Positions 26,863 through 35,767 of a stretch of 64,000 nucleotides of DNA are shown here, one piece after another (position 1 is the stretch's first letter; every line of letters begins with the position of its first letter). This DNA comes from CAVHXA01 sp963639765. GTDB taxonomy: Bacteria; Bacillota; Clostridia; Oscillospirales; Oscillospiraceae. The stretch lies in NCBI GenBank assembly GCA_963639765.1, contig CAVHXA010000002.1, positions 71,901-135,900 on the forward strand, given 5' to 3'. The notes beneath the pieces were generated by a model that made no database searches, was not told the origin of the DNA, and worked only from the letters and a program-made list of their open reading frames with translations. Both the position numbers and the translations under genes were made by a program.

Positions 26863-28728
26863 ATGAAAAAGCAACTGTACTGTGGGCTGCTATGCCTGAC
26901 TGTGCTTTTTGGTCTGTTTGCCGGCTGTGCCGACAGGACCACGGCTGAACCTGCGGTGCCGGCCGCAGAAACAGCACAGGCCGAGCCCGCAGATGTTGCC
27001 GCAGCCGCTCCGGCTGAATCTGTCGAGCCGCCGGCTACCGAAATCGAAGACCCGCCTGCCGAGGAGAGCGGCCCCGGGGAAATTCCGCAGGCCGAAGGCT
27101 TTCTGGACGAAAACTTTTCCGGGCAGCTGTCTGAGGCCGTGATTGAATACCCGCTGCAATTTGCAGACAGCACAGTCACGTTCTGGTGCGACTTCTATTC
27201 CGGCTTTGAGCAATACGGCCTGTCAAGCTTCAACGACCTTCCCACCCTGCCCTATGTAAAGGAAAAAACAGGCATCCAATACGAATTTACATGTGTAAGC
27301 GAATCGGCCGCGACCGAACAGTTTCAGCTCATGATTGCCGGCGGAGACTGGACCGACGTACTGATGTCTGCTGATTTCTATGCAAACGGCCTCGGTCAGG
27401 CCTATGAGGATGAGGTCATCATCGATTTGACGGATCTCTTGCCTGACAACGCTCCGGACTACTGGAACTACATCCAGCAAGCCAATCAGACAACGCTCGA
27501 CACCGTAATGACCGACGGCAGGCATCTGCAGATGTGCTCACTGCGTGACGCGGTATACGCCGACGGCGGCTATATGTTCCGCGGAGACTGGGCCGACGCT
27601 TTGGGCTACAGCTTTGATCAGAGCATTACCATCGACGAGATCACCTCCATGCTGTATGACATGCAGAAAACCTATGCACCGCAGCAGACGCTGTATGTCA
27701 CCCAAAATGGCTCGATCTACGGGGCATCAGCCTTTGAAACTACCGCTTTTTCAATCAACAATGCCACATCACTGCCCATGTATCGTAATGGAGACAGCAT
27801 TGTCTGCTCATTCGGAAGCCCGGAATATCGCGATTATCTGGCTTATTTTGCGCAGCTGTATACCGATGGCCTTATCGGCTCCGACTTCTACATCACAACA
27901 GCCGACAGCGGAACCATGTTTTCTCTGGCCGGCAGCGGTGCGCTTGGCATGTGGTACGGATTTGCCGATTCTATCAACAAGGGTCGTGACTATACCTCCG
28001 ACCCAAACTGGCGTGCCGATCCCCTTCCGATCGTTGTGGATGATGACGGCGAAAACAAATTCACCAGTGATACCGCCTATGCCAACAACAAGGGCTATCA
28101 GGTCTCCGGGGCCTGTGATGAACCCGAAAAGGTTCTGCGGTTCTTCAACTGGTTCAATACCAAAGAGGGCTATGAGTTTGCCAACTACGGCATCCTGGGT
28201 GAAACCTACACCATCAATGCCGACGGTCTTGTGGAATTTACGGACAAGATCATGAATAACCCGGAAATTCCGGAATACATGATGGCCATGCAGATTTACT
28301 GCTTTACCAAAGCTCCGGCGCTCGAAATTCAGTCCAAGCTGTGGTCGCTGTATGACATCGAATCCGTGCAGGCCATTCGTCTGTGGAGTGCAGACTCCTT
28401 CAGCTCCTCTGCCTGTTCCATTCCTTTGGGCGCTGCCCTGACCACCGAAGAGACCGGCTCAATCGTCAACGAAGTCAACGACGTGATCTCCTATGCCACC
28501 GAGCAGGTCCTCAAGTTCATGACAGGCACCATTCCCATAACCGACGAAAGCTGGCAGGCTTTCACGGATGCCTGCAACAGCTTTGGCATGCAAAAGGTTA
28601 TCGATACCTATCAGCAGGCATATGACAGCTATCTTGCCGGAGAACGCAAGGCAGAATCCGGCGGTCCTCCACCCATGCCCGGCGGCGGTCCCCCACCCAT
28701 GCCCGGCGGCGGTCCCCCGCCGCAATAA
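26863..28728 (+). CDS. Extracellular solute-binding lipoprotein B with PPPMPGG tail
   Basis: The 621-residue protein has a lipoprotein signal (MKKQLYCGLLCLTVLFGLFAGC, lipidated Cys near 22), an Ala/Pro/Glu-rich linker to about residue 80, and a family-1 binding-protein domain (FQLMIAGGDWTDVLM, YEDEVIIDLTDLLPDN, YMFRGDWADALGYSF). It is a more distant paralogue of the lipoproteins at 24155 and 33970. The C-terminus is unusual: three GGGPPP(MP)-type repeats. It should be membrane-anchored outside the cell. It leads an operon with the ferredoxin and MaoC-like genes, and no ABC permease or ATPase is present. ATG 26863 follows AAAGGAG. Confidence 0.88.
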   Translation: MKKQLYCGLLCLTVLFGLFAGCADRTTAEPAVPAAETAQAEPADVAAAAPAESVEPPATEIEDPPAEESGPGEIPQAEGFLDENFSGQLSEAVIEYPLQFADSTVTFWCDFYSGFEQYGLSSFNDLPTLPYVKEKTGIQYEFTCVSESAATEQFQLMIAGGDWTDVLMSADFYANGLGQAYEDEVIIDLTDLLPDNAPDYWNYIQQANQTTLDTVMTDGRHLQMCSLRDAVYADGGYMFRGDWADALGYSFDQSITIDEITSMLYDMQKTYAPQQTLYVTQNGSIYGASAFETTAFSINNATSLPMYRNGDSIVCSFGSPEYRDYLAYFAQLYTDGLIGSDFYITTADSGTMFSLAGSGALGMWYGFADSINKGRDYTSDPNWRADPLPIVVDDDGENKFTSDTAYANNKGYQVSGACDEPEKVLRFFNWFNTKEGYEFANYGILGETYTINADGLVEFTDKIMNNPEIPEYMMAMQIYCFTKAPALEIQSKLWSLYDIESVQAIRLWSADSFSSSACSIPLGAALTTEETGSIVNEVNDVISYATEQVLKFMTGTIPITDESWQAFTDACNSFGMQKVIDTYQQAYDSYLAGERKAESGGPPPMPGGGPPPMPGGGPPPQ

Positions 28729-28759
28729 TCCATAATTCAAACCGAAAGAGGGTTTTCAG

Positions 28760-28945
28760 TTGAAATATGTCATCACCGCAGACTGCATCGGCTGCCATAC
28801 CTGCATGCAGAACTGCCCCATGGAAGCCATTCAGGCAGGTCCAACCGGACGTCCGCAGATCCGGCAGGACAAATGCGTGCAGTGCGGCACCTGTGCCGCG
28901 AACTGTCCCGTTGAGGCGATTGAGGAGGAAGCCGGACATGATTGA
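28760..28945 (+). CDS. Small 2[4Fe-4S] ferredoxin
   Basis: This 61-residue protein is a bacterial-type ferredoxin with two four-cysteine motifs: CIGCHTCMQNCP near residue 9 and CVQCGTCAANCP near residue 38. It should carry two low-potential 4Fe-4S clusters and pass single electrons in the cytosol. The start codon is TTG at 28760, with AGAGGG ahead. It lies 31 bases after a lipoprotein gene and overlaps the following MaoC-like gene by eight bases, so it is translated with that pair and probably supplies or accepts electrons for the island's redox enzymes. Confidence 0.93.
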   Translation: MKYVITADCIGCHTCMQNCPMEAIQAGPTGRPQIRQDKCVQCGTCAANCPVEAIEEEAGHD

Positions 28946-30440
28946 AAAAAAGGCAAGCAAGATCGGCAATCCCGAAAACTATGAGCGCTTTTATCCCGGA
29001 GTCTACAGCCCGGAAGACAAGGCCGCCATCGACAGAGCTCTGGCCGAAAGGCTCGAAATCAACAACCGCGGCCCCGTAGATATTCAGGCCCTTGTTTCCG
29101 GAAAGCTCGATGATGAGAATCTGCCCGGCATAAACAAACCCCGCCTGCGCCATGGTCCCCCTCCGGCTGAGCACGAGCAGGGAAAGGATCCGGACAGACA
29201 TGAGAGTACAGACGGTCTTCCCGAGGGGCCCATGGGCGACGACAGGCCGGAAGAACCCGCCGTGAAAGGCTATGGGCAGATCATGGAAGACACATCCGCC
29301 GAAGCCAGAAACTACGATCCGGACAACCGTCTTTATTTTGACGCCGACTACGCCCGCAGTCTGGGCTACGAAAACGTTCCGGTTTATCCGCTCAACTATA
29401 CGCTGGCCGGCCAGTGGGGCGGAGCCATGCCCAAGGATCCGCTGGCAGACACGCTGGCTGTAAACGGTCTGAATCGAATTCACTACTTCTATAAGCCCGT
29501 CTATCCCGGTGATCGGCTCTATGCCGTAGAAGACCGGCGCGATCTTACCGAACTTACTCCTCCCGAGGGAAACGAATACCGCACCTTCAGAATGTGGGGG
29601 CACGGCAAGGTCTATAACCAGAATGGTGTGTGCGTGGGTGAGTCGATCGGCTATGTAAAGGAAAACCTGAAGCGCTATATCGTACGGCCCGAGGGCTATA
29701 CCCGTCAGGGCTTCGACTTTCCGTGGGACTCTGCCAACTGGTGGGCCAGACCGGCACACCACTATACCGACGAAGACTGGGCTTCCATCCGAAAATGGTG
29801 GGCCGAAGAAACCCGCAGAGGCACCGAACCTCTGTATTGGGAAGACGTAGCGGTTGGCGTCTCCATACCGCAGAAAGTTGTGGGCCCCATCACCGAGGCT
29901 GAGCTTTCCGCCCGCTACGGACCCGGAAACGGACATTATCTGACCATGAAGGAAATGCTCACCGATCCGGTTCTGGAAAAGAATGCCGTCAAGGATCCGA
30001 AAACCGGTCTGTATACCCACCCGAGCAACACGGTTCGCGGTGGAGGAATGCCCGGCTTCAGCTTCATTGACCGTCCCGTATTTGAAAACAGCGTCTGTCC
30101 GCATTTCGCCATTTCCATGCTCTATAACTGGATGGGTGACCGGGGCTGGCTATACAAGATCGCATGGGATATCATGTCCGTTTTCCCGGGCTATGACGGA
30201 CTTCTGCCCGACCATCCCGACGAACCGCACTACATCCGTCGGGTGCCATTCTTAAAAGGCAAGACCATGTGGACCCATGGTCTCGGCAACGATCTTTGCA
30301 TTGCCCGCGGTTATATTGAACGTAAGTTCATCCAAAACGATCAGCACATGGTGTCTTTGATCTGGTGGCTTGAAACCATCGAGGGCGACATCTTTGAAGA
30401 GGGCGAGGCAATTGTGGTTCTGCCCAGCCGGAACGGCTGA
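28938..30440 (+). CDS. Double-hotdog MaoC-like protein 1
   Basis: This 500-residue protein resembles MaoC/acyl-dehydratase proteins that carry two hotdog folds. The first-domain signature is YDPDNRLYFDADYARSLGY (about 126-144); second-domain sequence includes NWMGDRGWLYKIAWDIM. Canonical R-hydratases have DxNPxH at the catalytic site. Here it reads DPDNRLY, with Tyr133 in place of the catalytic His and the Asp one residue out of register. It may bind acyl or enoyl substrates without hydratase chemistry, or use a different mechanism. An N-terminal polar extension holds a Pro/Gly-rich patch. ATG 28938 follows GAGGAGG. It shares an operon with the ferredoxin and has paralogues at 48057 and 62433. 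Confidence 0.82.
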   Translation: MIEKKASKIGNPENYERFYPGVYSPEDKAAIDRALAERLEINNRGPVDIQALVSGKLDDENLPGINKPRLRHGPPPAEHEQGKDPDRHESTDGLPEGPMGDDRPEEPAVKGYGQIMEDTSAEARNYDPDNRLYFDADYARSLGYENVPVYPLNYTLAGQWGGAMPKDPLADTLAVNGLNRIHYFYKPVYPGDRLYAVEDRRDLTELTPPEGNEYRTFRMWGHGKVYNQNGVCVGESIGYVKENLKRYIVRPEGYTRQGFDFPWDSANWWARPAHHYTDEDWASIRKWWAEETRRGTEPLYWEDVAVGVSIPQKVVGPITEAELSARYGPGNGHYLTMKEMLTDPVLEKNAVKDPKTGLYTHPSNTVRGGGMPGFSFIDRPVFENSVCPHFAISMLYNWMGDRGWLYKIAWDIMSVFPGYDGLLPDHPDEPHYIRRVPFLKGKTMWTHGLGNDLCIARGYIERKFIQNDQHMVSLIWWLETIEGDIFEEGEAIVVLPSRNG

Positions 30441-30465
30441 AAAAAGCGCCCGGTATACCGGGCGC
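30440..30465 (-). terminator. Terminator of the AraC regulator gene
   Basis: A perfect 8-bp stem GCGCCCGG/CCGGGCGC with a TATA loop is followed on the minus strand by six T. The plus side has no T-run, though the stem also directly follows the MaoC-like gene. Confidence 0.85.
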
Positions 30466-30482
30466 AGACATGATTTGAAAGA

Positions 30483-31745
30483 TCATCGGCTCTGCATTGC
30501 GACACGATAGGCGCCTGGCGGCATCCCCTCAGCGCGCTTGAAGAGTCTGGACATGGTGCGGGCCGTGAAGCCTACCGTCTCGGCTATATCATCAATTTTG
30601 CGATCGGTCTGCTCCAGCAGCTCCTTGGCGTGCTCAAGACGGACATGGTGCACATAATCCAGCCAGCTGATCTGATAGGCTTCTTTGAAAACGCGCGACA
30701 GATACACCTCGCTAAGCCGGAAATGTGCACAGATCATAGCTGCATCCAGTCCGGGATCTGCATAGTTGTCTTCGATAAATTGATGAATGAGCTGTGCCTT
30801 TTTTGTTTTGGCCTCAGCCTTGTTGATCAGATCGTCAAGCAGTGCAAATACGTCGTAGGTGGTGCTGCGCAGCTCACGAAAGTCCTGTGAGTGCATCACC
30901 TGCTCAAGTACGCTGTAGATCTCCGCGCTGGTCTCGTCCGGGCTGATGCTCACTCCGCAGGTAGCAAGAACCGACTCGAGTCTGAAAAAAACACCGGATC
31001 GGATGTGGCTCAGGGGAGCTCTGGTCTGCCAGATGCGCCGGTTGGTCAGCTCGTCGAGAACCAATACCGCCTCATAAAACTGATGATTGTTGACATACTG
31101 CATAAACTGCTTTTCCAGAATAGGCAGCGGTGTGCCGGCATGCTCCCTGTCCGGCATTCTGTTTTGCAGTGCATCCCAATCCATACGGTGCCAGCTTGTC
31201 ACGGACGCATTCTGATCCATTCCGTGATCCCACGCAATCTGCACCGTGCGGTTCAGCTTCTGAATGTTTGGCGTTCCCTGCAGTGCCTGGCCTATCACAC
31301 ATCTCAGGCCCTTCGGCGAATCGTTCTGCAGCAGATGCTGCATGGCGTCTGTCAAATCATCCAGCCAGCCCCGAACACTCTGACCACGCGAAAGCCGGAG
31401 ATTTGCCACACAGGCCGTAGCTTCACGCAGCGGAAAGAACGCAAACTGCCCGCGCAGCCGCACAATCGGCATCAGAAGTGCCGTGATTTCGTGCAGCGGC
31501 AGTCCTCCCTGAAAGGTCTGTGCTCCTGTACTGCGGCGCTTTGGCCCGAAAAGGAACATGACAAACCAGTCAGAGCAGAATTTTTCGCCATACAGCTCCC
31601 GAAGCTCGCTGTCTATGCGACCGGTGTGTTCACTATTATAGATGAATAGCTCCAGCTGAAGCTGAAGCTGCGTTTTCCTGCTTTGCTCCAGCTCGCCGCA
31701 GAGACGATCCACCTGCTGTTGAAGATCCTGGATATCTGGTTGCAT
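30483..31745 (-). CDS. AraC-family transcriptional regulator
   Basis: The 420-residue protein ends with a typical AraC DNA-binding domain of two helix-turn-helix units: DAAMICAHFRLSEVYLSRVF, then KIDDIAETVGFTARTMSRLF (about 325-415). The long N-terminal part begins with a coiled-coil-like helix (QDLQQQVDRLCGELEQ) and has no recognised ligand domain and no membrane segment. It lies inside the redox island, divergent from the flavodoxin-like genes. By position it probably controls these genes and perhaps the neighbouring operons. A hairpin, GCACCGC (31779-31785) with GCGGTGC (31794-31800), lies in its leader. Confidence 0.9.
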   Translation of the reverse strand: MQPDIQDLQQQVDRLCGELEQSRKTQLQLQLELFIYNSEHTGRIDSELRELYGEKFCSDWFVMFLFGPKRRSTGAQTFQGGLPLHEITALLMPIVRLRGQFAFFPLREATACVANLRLSRGQSVRGWLDDLTDAMQHLLQNDSPKGLRCVIGQALQGTPNIQKLNRTVQIAWDHGMDQNASVTSWHRMDWDALQNRMPDREHAGTPLPILEKQFMQYVNNHQFYEAVLVLDELTNRRIWQTRAPLSHIRSGVFFRLESVLATCGVSISPDETSAEIYSVLEQVMHSQDFRELRSTTYDVFALLDDLINKAEAKTKKAQLIHQFIEDNYADPGLDAAMICAHFRLSEVYLSRVFKEAYQISWLDYVHHVRLEHAKELLEQTDRKIDDIAETVGFTARTMSRLFKRAEGMPPGAYRVAMQSR

Positions 31746-32013
31746 GCCTTGGGTTCCGTCCTTTCAAAACATCAGACCGCACCGCCGGGCTGTGCGGTGC
31801 TTTGGAATAACAGTCCCGTTGTACAATGCGTCAGAAACCCCAAAAACCTGTTTTTCTGCACAGGCCGCAGCTCCGACAGGATGCCGGATTATTGGCAAAA
31901 CCCGAAAAGCAGCCGGCTGCCGCCCACATTGCATCGTACACTACTGTTTAAAGTTTATCACAGCCTGCAGTTGTTTTCAACAAACACACAACAAACGGAA
32001 AGGAATGATTCAC

Positions 32014-33039
32014 ATGAGCAAATACAAAGCGATGATTATTTATTCCTCTATCACCGGCAACACGGAAACCATCGCAAATGCCTTTGCCGAAACCTTCAGA
32101 GAATACAACATCGAACCCACGTTGAAAAAGCTCGAAGGCAACTATGTCGGCGAAAAGATTCTGGACTACGGCCACAGCGACTACGACTTTCTGGTTGTAG
32201 GCACGCCGGTAATCGCATCGATTCCCTACCATGATCTCTATATCCAATATGGTGCCCAGGACGATTACGGCTCTCGCAGCTTTGGCGGCTCTCAGGGCCC
32301 CGGTTCTCATGCAGGCCTGCCCGGTGAAGAGGGCGGCATCGGTACCGGAAAACCCGGCGAACATGATCTGCACGAAGGTCCCGGCGGTCCTGATGGCCCC
32401 GGCGGTCCCGGCGGCCCCGGCGGTCCTGGTGGCCCCGGCGGTCCCGGCGGCCCCGGCGGTCCCGGCGGCCCCGGCGGAATGCCTCCGGCCGGCGGCATGG
32501 GAATGGGCGGCAATTCCAACCAGCACCGCATTGCCTTCTGCACCTATGGCGGTGTAGGCCGCGGGCCGGAGGAGGCAACCGCTTCGCTGGAACTGATCAA
32601 AGAGCTCTTTCAGGGCCAGGGCTTTGTCGGCTTTTTTGTCTGTCCCGGAGCCATCCGCTGGAACGACGCATCCGAGCGCATCAGCCATGAGCTGAAAATC
32701 AACAAGTTCCGTGCTCAGGAGCTCATTGCCCGCTATGTTGCCGGCAAGACGGAATATTTTTCCGATTACACCCCCGAACAGATGGAGCTCTTTGCGCAGG
32801 CCGCCTCCGAAGACCCAAAAGCCGACAGCTTTGGCTTTGCAACAATGGCTGACAATGATCCTCTTGGAACCGGAGAAAAAGGCTCCCACTTCTGGAGCTA
32901 TGATCTGCAGAACCGTCCGAACGCCGACGACATCTATATGGCGCAGGCATTTTTAAAGGACATAATCGAAGATTACTACCTGACCACCAGCGGCGAACCA
33001 AACGCACCCGGCCCCGCCGTGTACTGGTCCATCAATTGA
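32014..33039 (+). CDS. Flavodoxin-like protein with collagen-like Gly-Pro-Gly insert
   Basis: The 341-residue protein starts like a flavodoxin, with the phosphate loop YSSITGNTETIANAF (about 10-24) and the following beta-alpha units (YDFLVVGTPV, IAFCTYGGVGRGPEEA). About 85 residues are inserted between them, around 86-168. The core of this insert is nine consecutive Gly-Pro-Gly triplets (128-154) followed by a Met/Gly-rich stretch. The neighbour at 33054 has only about 12 residues at this point. There is no signal peptide, so the protein should be cytosolic and probably binds FMN. The C-terminal 150 residues are shared with the neighbour. ATG 32014 follows AAAGGAA. It leads an operon with a second flavodoxin-like gene and a lipoprotein gene. 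Confidence 0.85.
   Translation: MSKYKAMIIYSSITGNTETIANAFAETFREYNIEPTLKKLEGNYVGEKILDYGHSDYDFLVVGTPVIASIPYHDLYIQYGAQDDYGSRSFGGSQGPGSHAGLPGEEGGIGTGKPGEHDLHEGPGGPDGPGGPGGPGGPGGPGGPGGPGGPGGPGGMPPAGGMGMGGNSNQHRIAFCTYGGVGRGPEEATASLELIKELFQGQGFVGFFVCPGAIRWNDASERISHELKINKFRAQELIARYVAGKTEYFSDYTPEQMELFAQAASEDPKADSFGFATMADNDPLGTGEKGSHFWSYDLQNRPNADDIYMAQAFLKDIIEDYYLTTSGEPNAPGPAVYWSIN
32395..32475 (+). repeat. In-frame Gly-Pro-Gly minisatellite (nine triplets)
   Basis: Eighty-one bases form nine 9-bp units of the type GGCGGTCCC with third-position changes, all in frame. Such a tract is prone to slippage, so repeat number could vary between strains. Confidence 0.92.
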
Positions 33040-33053
33040 AGGAGGCTTGCGCA

Positions 33054-33875
33054 ATGGGAAAAGCACTGATCATCTACACATCCATCACCAACAACACCGA
33101 GCAGGTTGCCCATACCCTCGGCAATACACTGGAGCAGTTTCACTTTGCCGTGGATTATGCCAAGGTTCTGCCCAAATATAAGGGTGGAGAAATCGCCGTC
33201 TACTATCCGGAAGATTATGATTTTCTGGCTATTGGCTGTCCCATTATCGCCGCTCTTCCCTATATCAACTTCAACTCCGCCGTTGGCGACCAGGACGACT
33301 ACAAAACCCGCAACGTGCGTTTTCTGCGCAGAGAAAGCCGGACACCCAAAAAACGCTACGGCATTGCCTTTACAACCTATGGTGGAACCGGAAACGGTCC
33401 TCGTGAGTGCATTGCAACCCTTGAAATTGAAAAGAGCTATCTGCGCAGCTATGGCTTTACTCCCGTGGGCGAATATGCCTGCTGCGGCAAGGAGCTGCGG
33501 CACAACTCCGTGGATAATCTCGGCGGAATGCTGAAGATGAACATCCCCGATGCCCAGGCTCTTATGAGCCGCTTCAAGGAAAACCCGGACGATGAAGAAT
33601 TCAAGCACATGAATCCGGAAATGATTGAAAACCTCAAAAAGCTGTCCTCCGTAAAAGACGAAGAGAGTTTTGGCGGAAATTTGTTTGCAGTCAACGATCC
33701 TCTTGGTATCGGCAAGCCCGGCCAGAACTTCTGGCACTATGACATGCAGATCCGTCCGCACGAGCGTGATCTGAAAAAATGCTCAATCTTTATGAGCAAT
33801 ATCATCCGGGACTATTGGCTGACCGAAGACGGCGAGCCTCGCGAGCCCGGACCCGTTTATCGAAATATCTGCTGA
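33054..33875 (+). CDS. Flavodoxin-like protein without insert
   Basis: This 273-residue cytosolic protein is the paralogue of the upstream gene. It has the flavodoxin-type start (ALIIYTSITNNTEQVAHTL; the loop Gly is Asn here), FLAIGCPIIAALPY, and GIAFTTYGGTGNGPRECIA. The C-terminal 140 residues end in MQIRPHERDLKKCSIFMSN and GEPREPGPVYRNIC, matching the neighbour's ending. It probably binds FMN and moves electrons or reduces a substrate. The start ATG 33054 has AAGGAGG at good spacing, 12 bases after the upstream stop. What it pairs with is inferred only from the neighbouring OYE, ferredoxin and MaoC-like genes. Confidence 0.85.
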   Translation: MGKALIIYTSITNNTEQVAHTLGNTLEQFHFAVDYAKVLPKYKGGEIAVYYPEDYDFLAIGCPIIAALPYINFNSAVGDQDDYKTRNVRFLRRESRTPKKRYGIAFTTYGGTGNGPRECIATLEIEKSYLRSYGFTPVGEYACCGKELRHNSVDNLGGMLKMNIPDAQALMSRFKENPDDEEFKHMNPEMIENLKKLSSVKDEESFGGNLFAVNDPLGIGKPGQNFWHYDMQIRPHERDLKKCSIFMSNIIRDYWLTEDGEPREPGPVYRNIC

Positions 33876-33969
33876 GGCTGTATCTTCCAGCCAATCCGAT
33901 AATACCGGTTATTGCAGAACACCCATCCTCCGGTTATTCGCTGACCGGCCTGAGAAAGGAAAAAGAATC

Positions 33970-35742
33970 ATGAAAAAAATCATTGCTCTGCTGCTGACTC
34001 TGGTGATGGTCTGCGGACTGTTTGCCGCCTGTGCCAAAACCGAGACCGCACAGCAGACCACCGAGCAGACGGAAGCTGCCAACAATATCCAACAGTCTGA
34101 GTCCGCTGAAGAGCAGCCTTCCGCAGAGCCTTCCGAGGCTGCAGAAGCTGCAGCGCCCGCCGAGCCGGTTGAATCCTCTGAAGCTGCTGAGACGGCAGAA
34201 AGCAGTGAAGAGCCGGCTGCAGCCGCGGTTGAAGCCTATGACTATACCTATCGCCCTGCGGCTGAGGAACACGACACCCTCACCATGTATGCGACGGAAA
34301 TCAACCTGATGGGTGACCTGGGAACCCTCGGCATCGATTCCTTCGACGACTTCGGCTATTATAAGCAGGTCGTCGAGGCCACCAACATGGATCTTGAAGC
34401 CCAATACGTCTCCTTCTTTGCCTGGTCTGAGCTGTATCCGCTGTGGATTGCCGCAGGCGAATGGAGTGACATTGTCCTGGGCGGCAGCTATACCGGCGGC
34501 CTGGAGCAGGGCGTAGAGGATGAATTTGTTCTGGATCTGACAGACTATGTTGAAGAAATGATGCCCAACTACTACCATCGCATACTCGATCACGACTATG
34601 TATCATCCGCTACCACCGACGGCCGCTGGCTTGATGTAAAGAGCATGTATGATGAATTCAAGACCAATGAGGGCCTTCTCATCCGCAAGGACTGGCTGGA
34701 TGCAGCCGGTCTGGATGTGCCGGAAACCTGGGATGAGTATCACGAGGCCATGGTCGCCTTTAAAAACCTGTTTGATCCCGAATGGGTAGTATATATCACA
34801 GGCTCCTGTGCTCTTTCCAGCTTTGGCGGTCTGAGTGTTCCCTATTATAACGTCGGCCAGTCCAACATGCCCTTCTACCAGAAGGACGGCACCGTATATA
34901 CCTCGCTTATCAGTGACGAGTATCGCGACTACCTCAAACGTCTGAACCAGTATTGGAACGAAGGGCTGCTGAACCCGGACTTTCTGAGTGAAACCTATGA
35001 TCCGCACTCGCAGTCCTTCAGCGGCTGGATCACCGGAAACAACATGGGCATCTGGACTGAAAACATCGAAGGTCTGGGCACTACGCTGAGCTATGAGCTT
35101 CCCGAAGGGTTTGAAGCCCTGCCCGTGGTCGGTCCCAAGGATTACGAAGGCCAGATCAACGCAAATGCACAGCCGACGATGGGCGACATGCCGGGTCTGC
35201 TGGTAACAGTCGAAGCATCCGATCATCTGGAGAACGTACTCAGCTGGGTCGACTACTGGTTCTCGAATGAGGGTGCCAACACATACAACTACGGCGAGCT
35301 CGGTGTGGACTATACGCTTGACGAAAACGGCGAGCCCACGTTCACTGATGCAATTATCAACAACGAGTTTGGCATGACCGTAACAAGCTATATGCGCTGC
35401 CGCTGCCCCTACGCCGTATTGGCGGGCTATGGATACCGTGCCCGCACTGCCTTTGAATACAATGACACGCAGCTTGCTGCCTGGGATGTCTGGACCGCGG
35501 CCGTCGAGGGCAGTCAGGTTCTTCCGCAAACCATGACTATGGACCTGGCTCTGAGCAACGAGCAGAATATTCTGGTCAACGACATCTGTACGCTGGCCGA
35601 TGAATGGGTTGCCAAATTTGTAATCGGCGATCGCGACATCGATACCGAGTGGGAAGAATTTGTCGGCATTCTTAAGAATATGGGCATCGATCGTGTCGTT
35701 GAAATCGAACAAATTACACTGGATACATATCTGAACGGATAA
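33970..35742 (+). CDS. Extracellular solute-binding lipoprotein C (orphan)
   Basis: This 590-residue lipoprotein has a signal with lipobox FAAC (Cys near 21), an Ala/Glu/Ser-rich linker to about residue 87, and a family-1 solute-binding domain. Long stretches match the protein at 24155: AAGEWSDIVLGGSYTGGLEQ, MPNYYHRILDHDYV, LLIRKDWLDAAGLDVPETWD. The pair is a clear duplication that flanks the island. As with the other two, there is no permease or ATPase nearby, so it may serve a transporter encoded elsewhere or act as a sensor. ATG 33970 follows GAAAGGA. A repeat-family hairpin ends the operon. Confidence 0.9.
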   Translation: MKKIIALLLTLVMVCGLFAACAKTETAQQTTEQTEAANNIQQSESAEEQPSAEPSEAAEAAAPAEPVESSEAAETAESSEEPAAAAVEAYDYTYRPAAEEHDTLTMYATEINLMGDLGTLGIDSFDDFGYYKQVVEATNMDLEAQYVSFFAWSELYPLWIAAGEWSDIVLGGSYTGGLEQGVEDEFVLDLTDYVEEMMPNYYHRILDHDYVSSATTDGRWLDVKSMYDEFKTNEGLLIRKDWLDAAGLDVPETWDEYHEAMVAFKNLFDPEWVVYITGSCALSSFGGLSVPYYNVGQSNMPFYQKDGTVYTSLISDEYRDYLKRLNQYWNEGLLNPDFLSETYDPHSQSFSGWITGNNMGIWTENIEGLGTTLSYELPEGFEALPVVGPKDYEGQINANAQPTMGDMPGLLVTVEASDHLENVLSWVDYWFSNEGANTYNYGELGVDYTLDENGEPTFTDAIINNEFGMTVTSYMRCRCPYAVLAGYGYRARTAFEYNDTQLAAWDVWTAAVEGSQVLPQTMTMDLALSNEQNILVNDICTLADEWVAKFVIGDRDIDTEWEEFVGILKNMGIDRVVEIEQITLDTYLNG

Positions 35743-35767
35743 TCTCTGTGCGGACTTTCTGACAAAC

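Noticed and set aside
28773..30104. 443-codon minus-strand frame opposite MaoC-like gene 1
   Set aside because: Antisense shadow of a gene with clear homologues, no domain or ribosome site.
32384..32480. Tandem GGCGGTCCC-type repeat considered as a CRISPR or regulatory array
   Set aside because: Units are 9 bp, contiguous, without spacers, and stay in frame as Gly-Pro-Gly codons with synonymous changes, so it is a coding repeat.
19023..33875. Bilirubin reductase (BilR/BilS-like) assignment for the OYE-type and flavodoxin-like genes
   Set aside because: The family pairing is suggestive, but the genes are not in one operon and I cannot verify the diagnostic active-site residues without an alignment. 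Kept only as a comparison to run.
19023..35742. Bile-acid 7-dehydroxylation (bai) operon
   Set aside because: Only the OYE-type genes resemble BaiCD/BaiH. No bai-type CoA ligase, CoA transferase, short-chain dehydrogenase or BaiE-like dehydratase is present.
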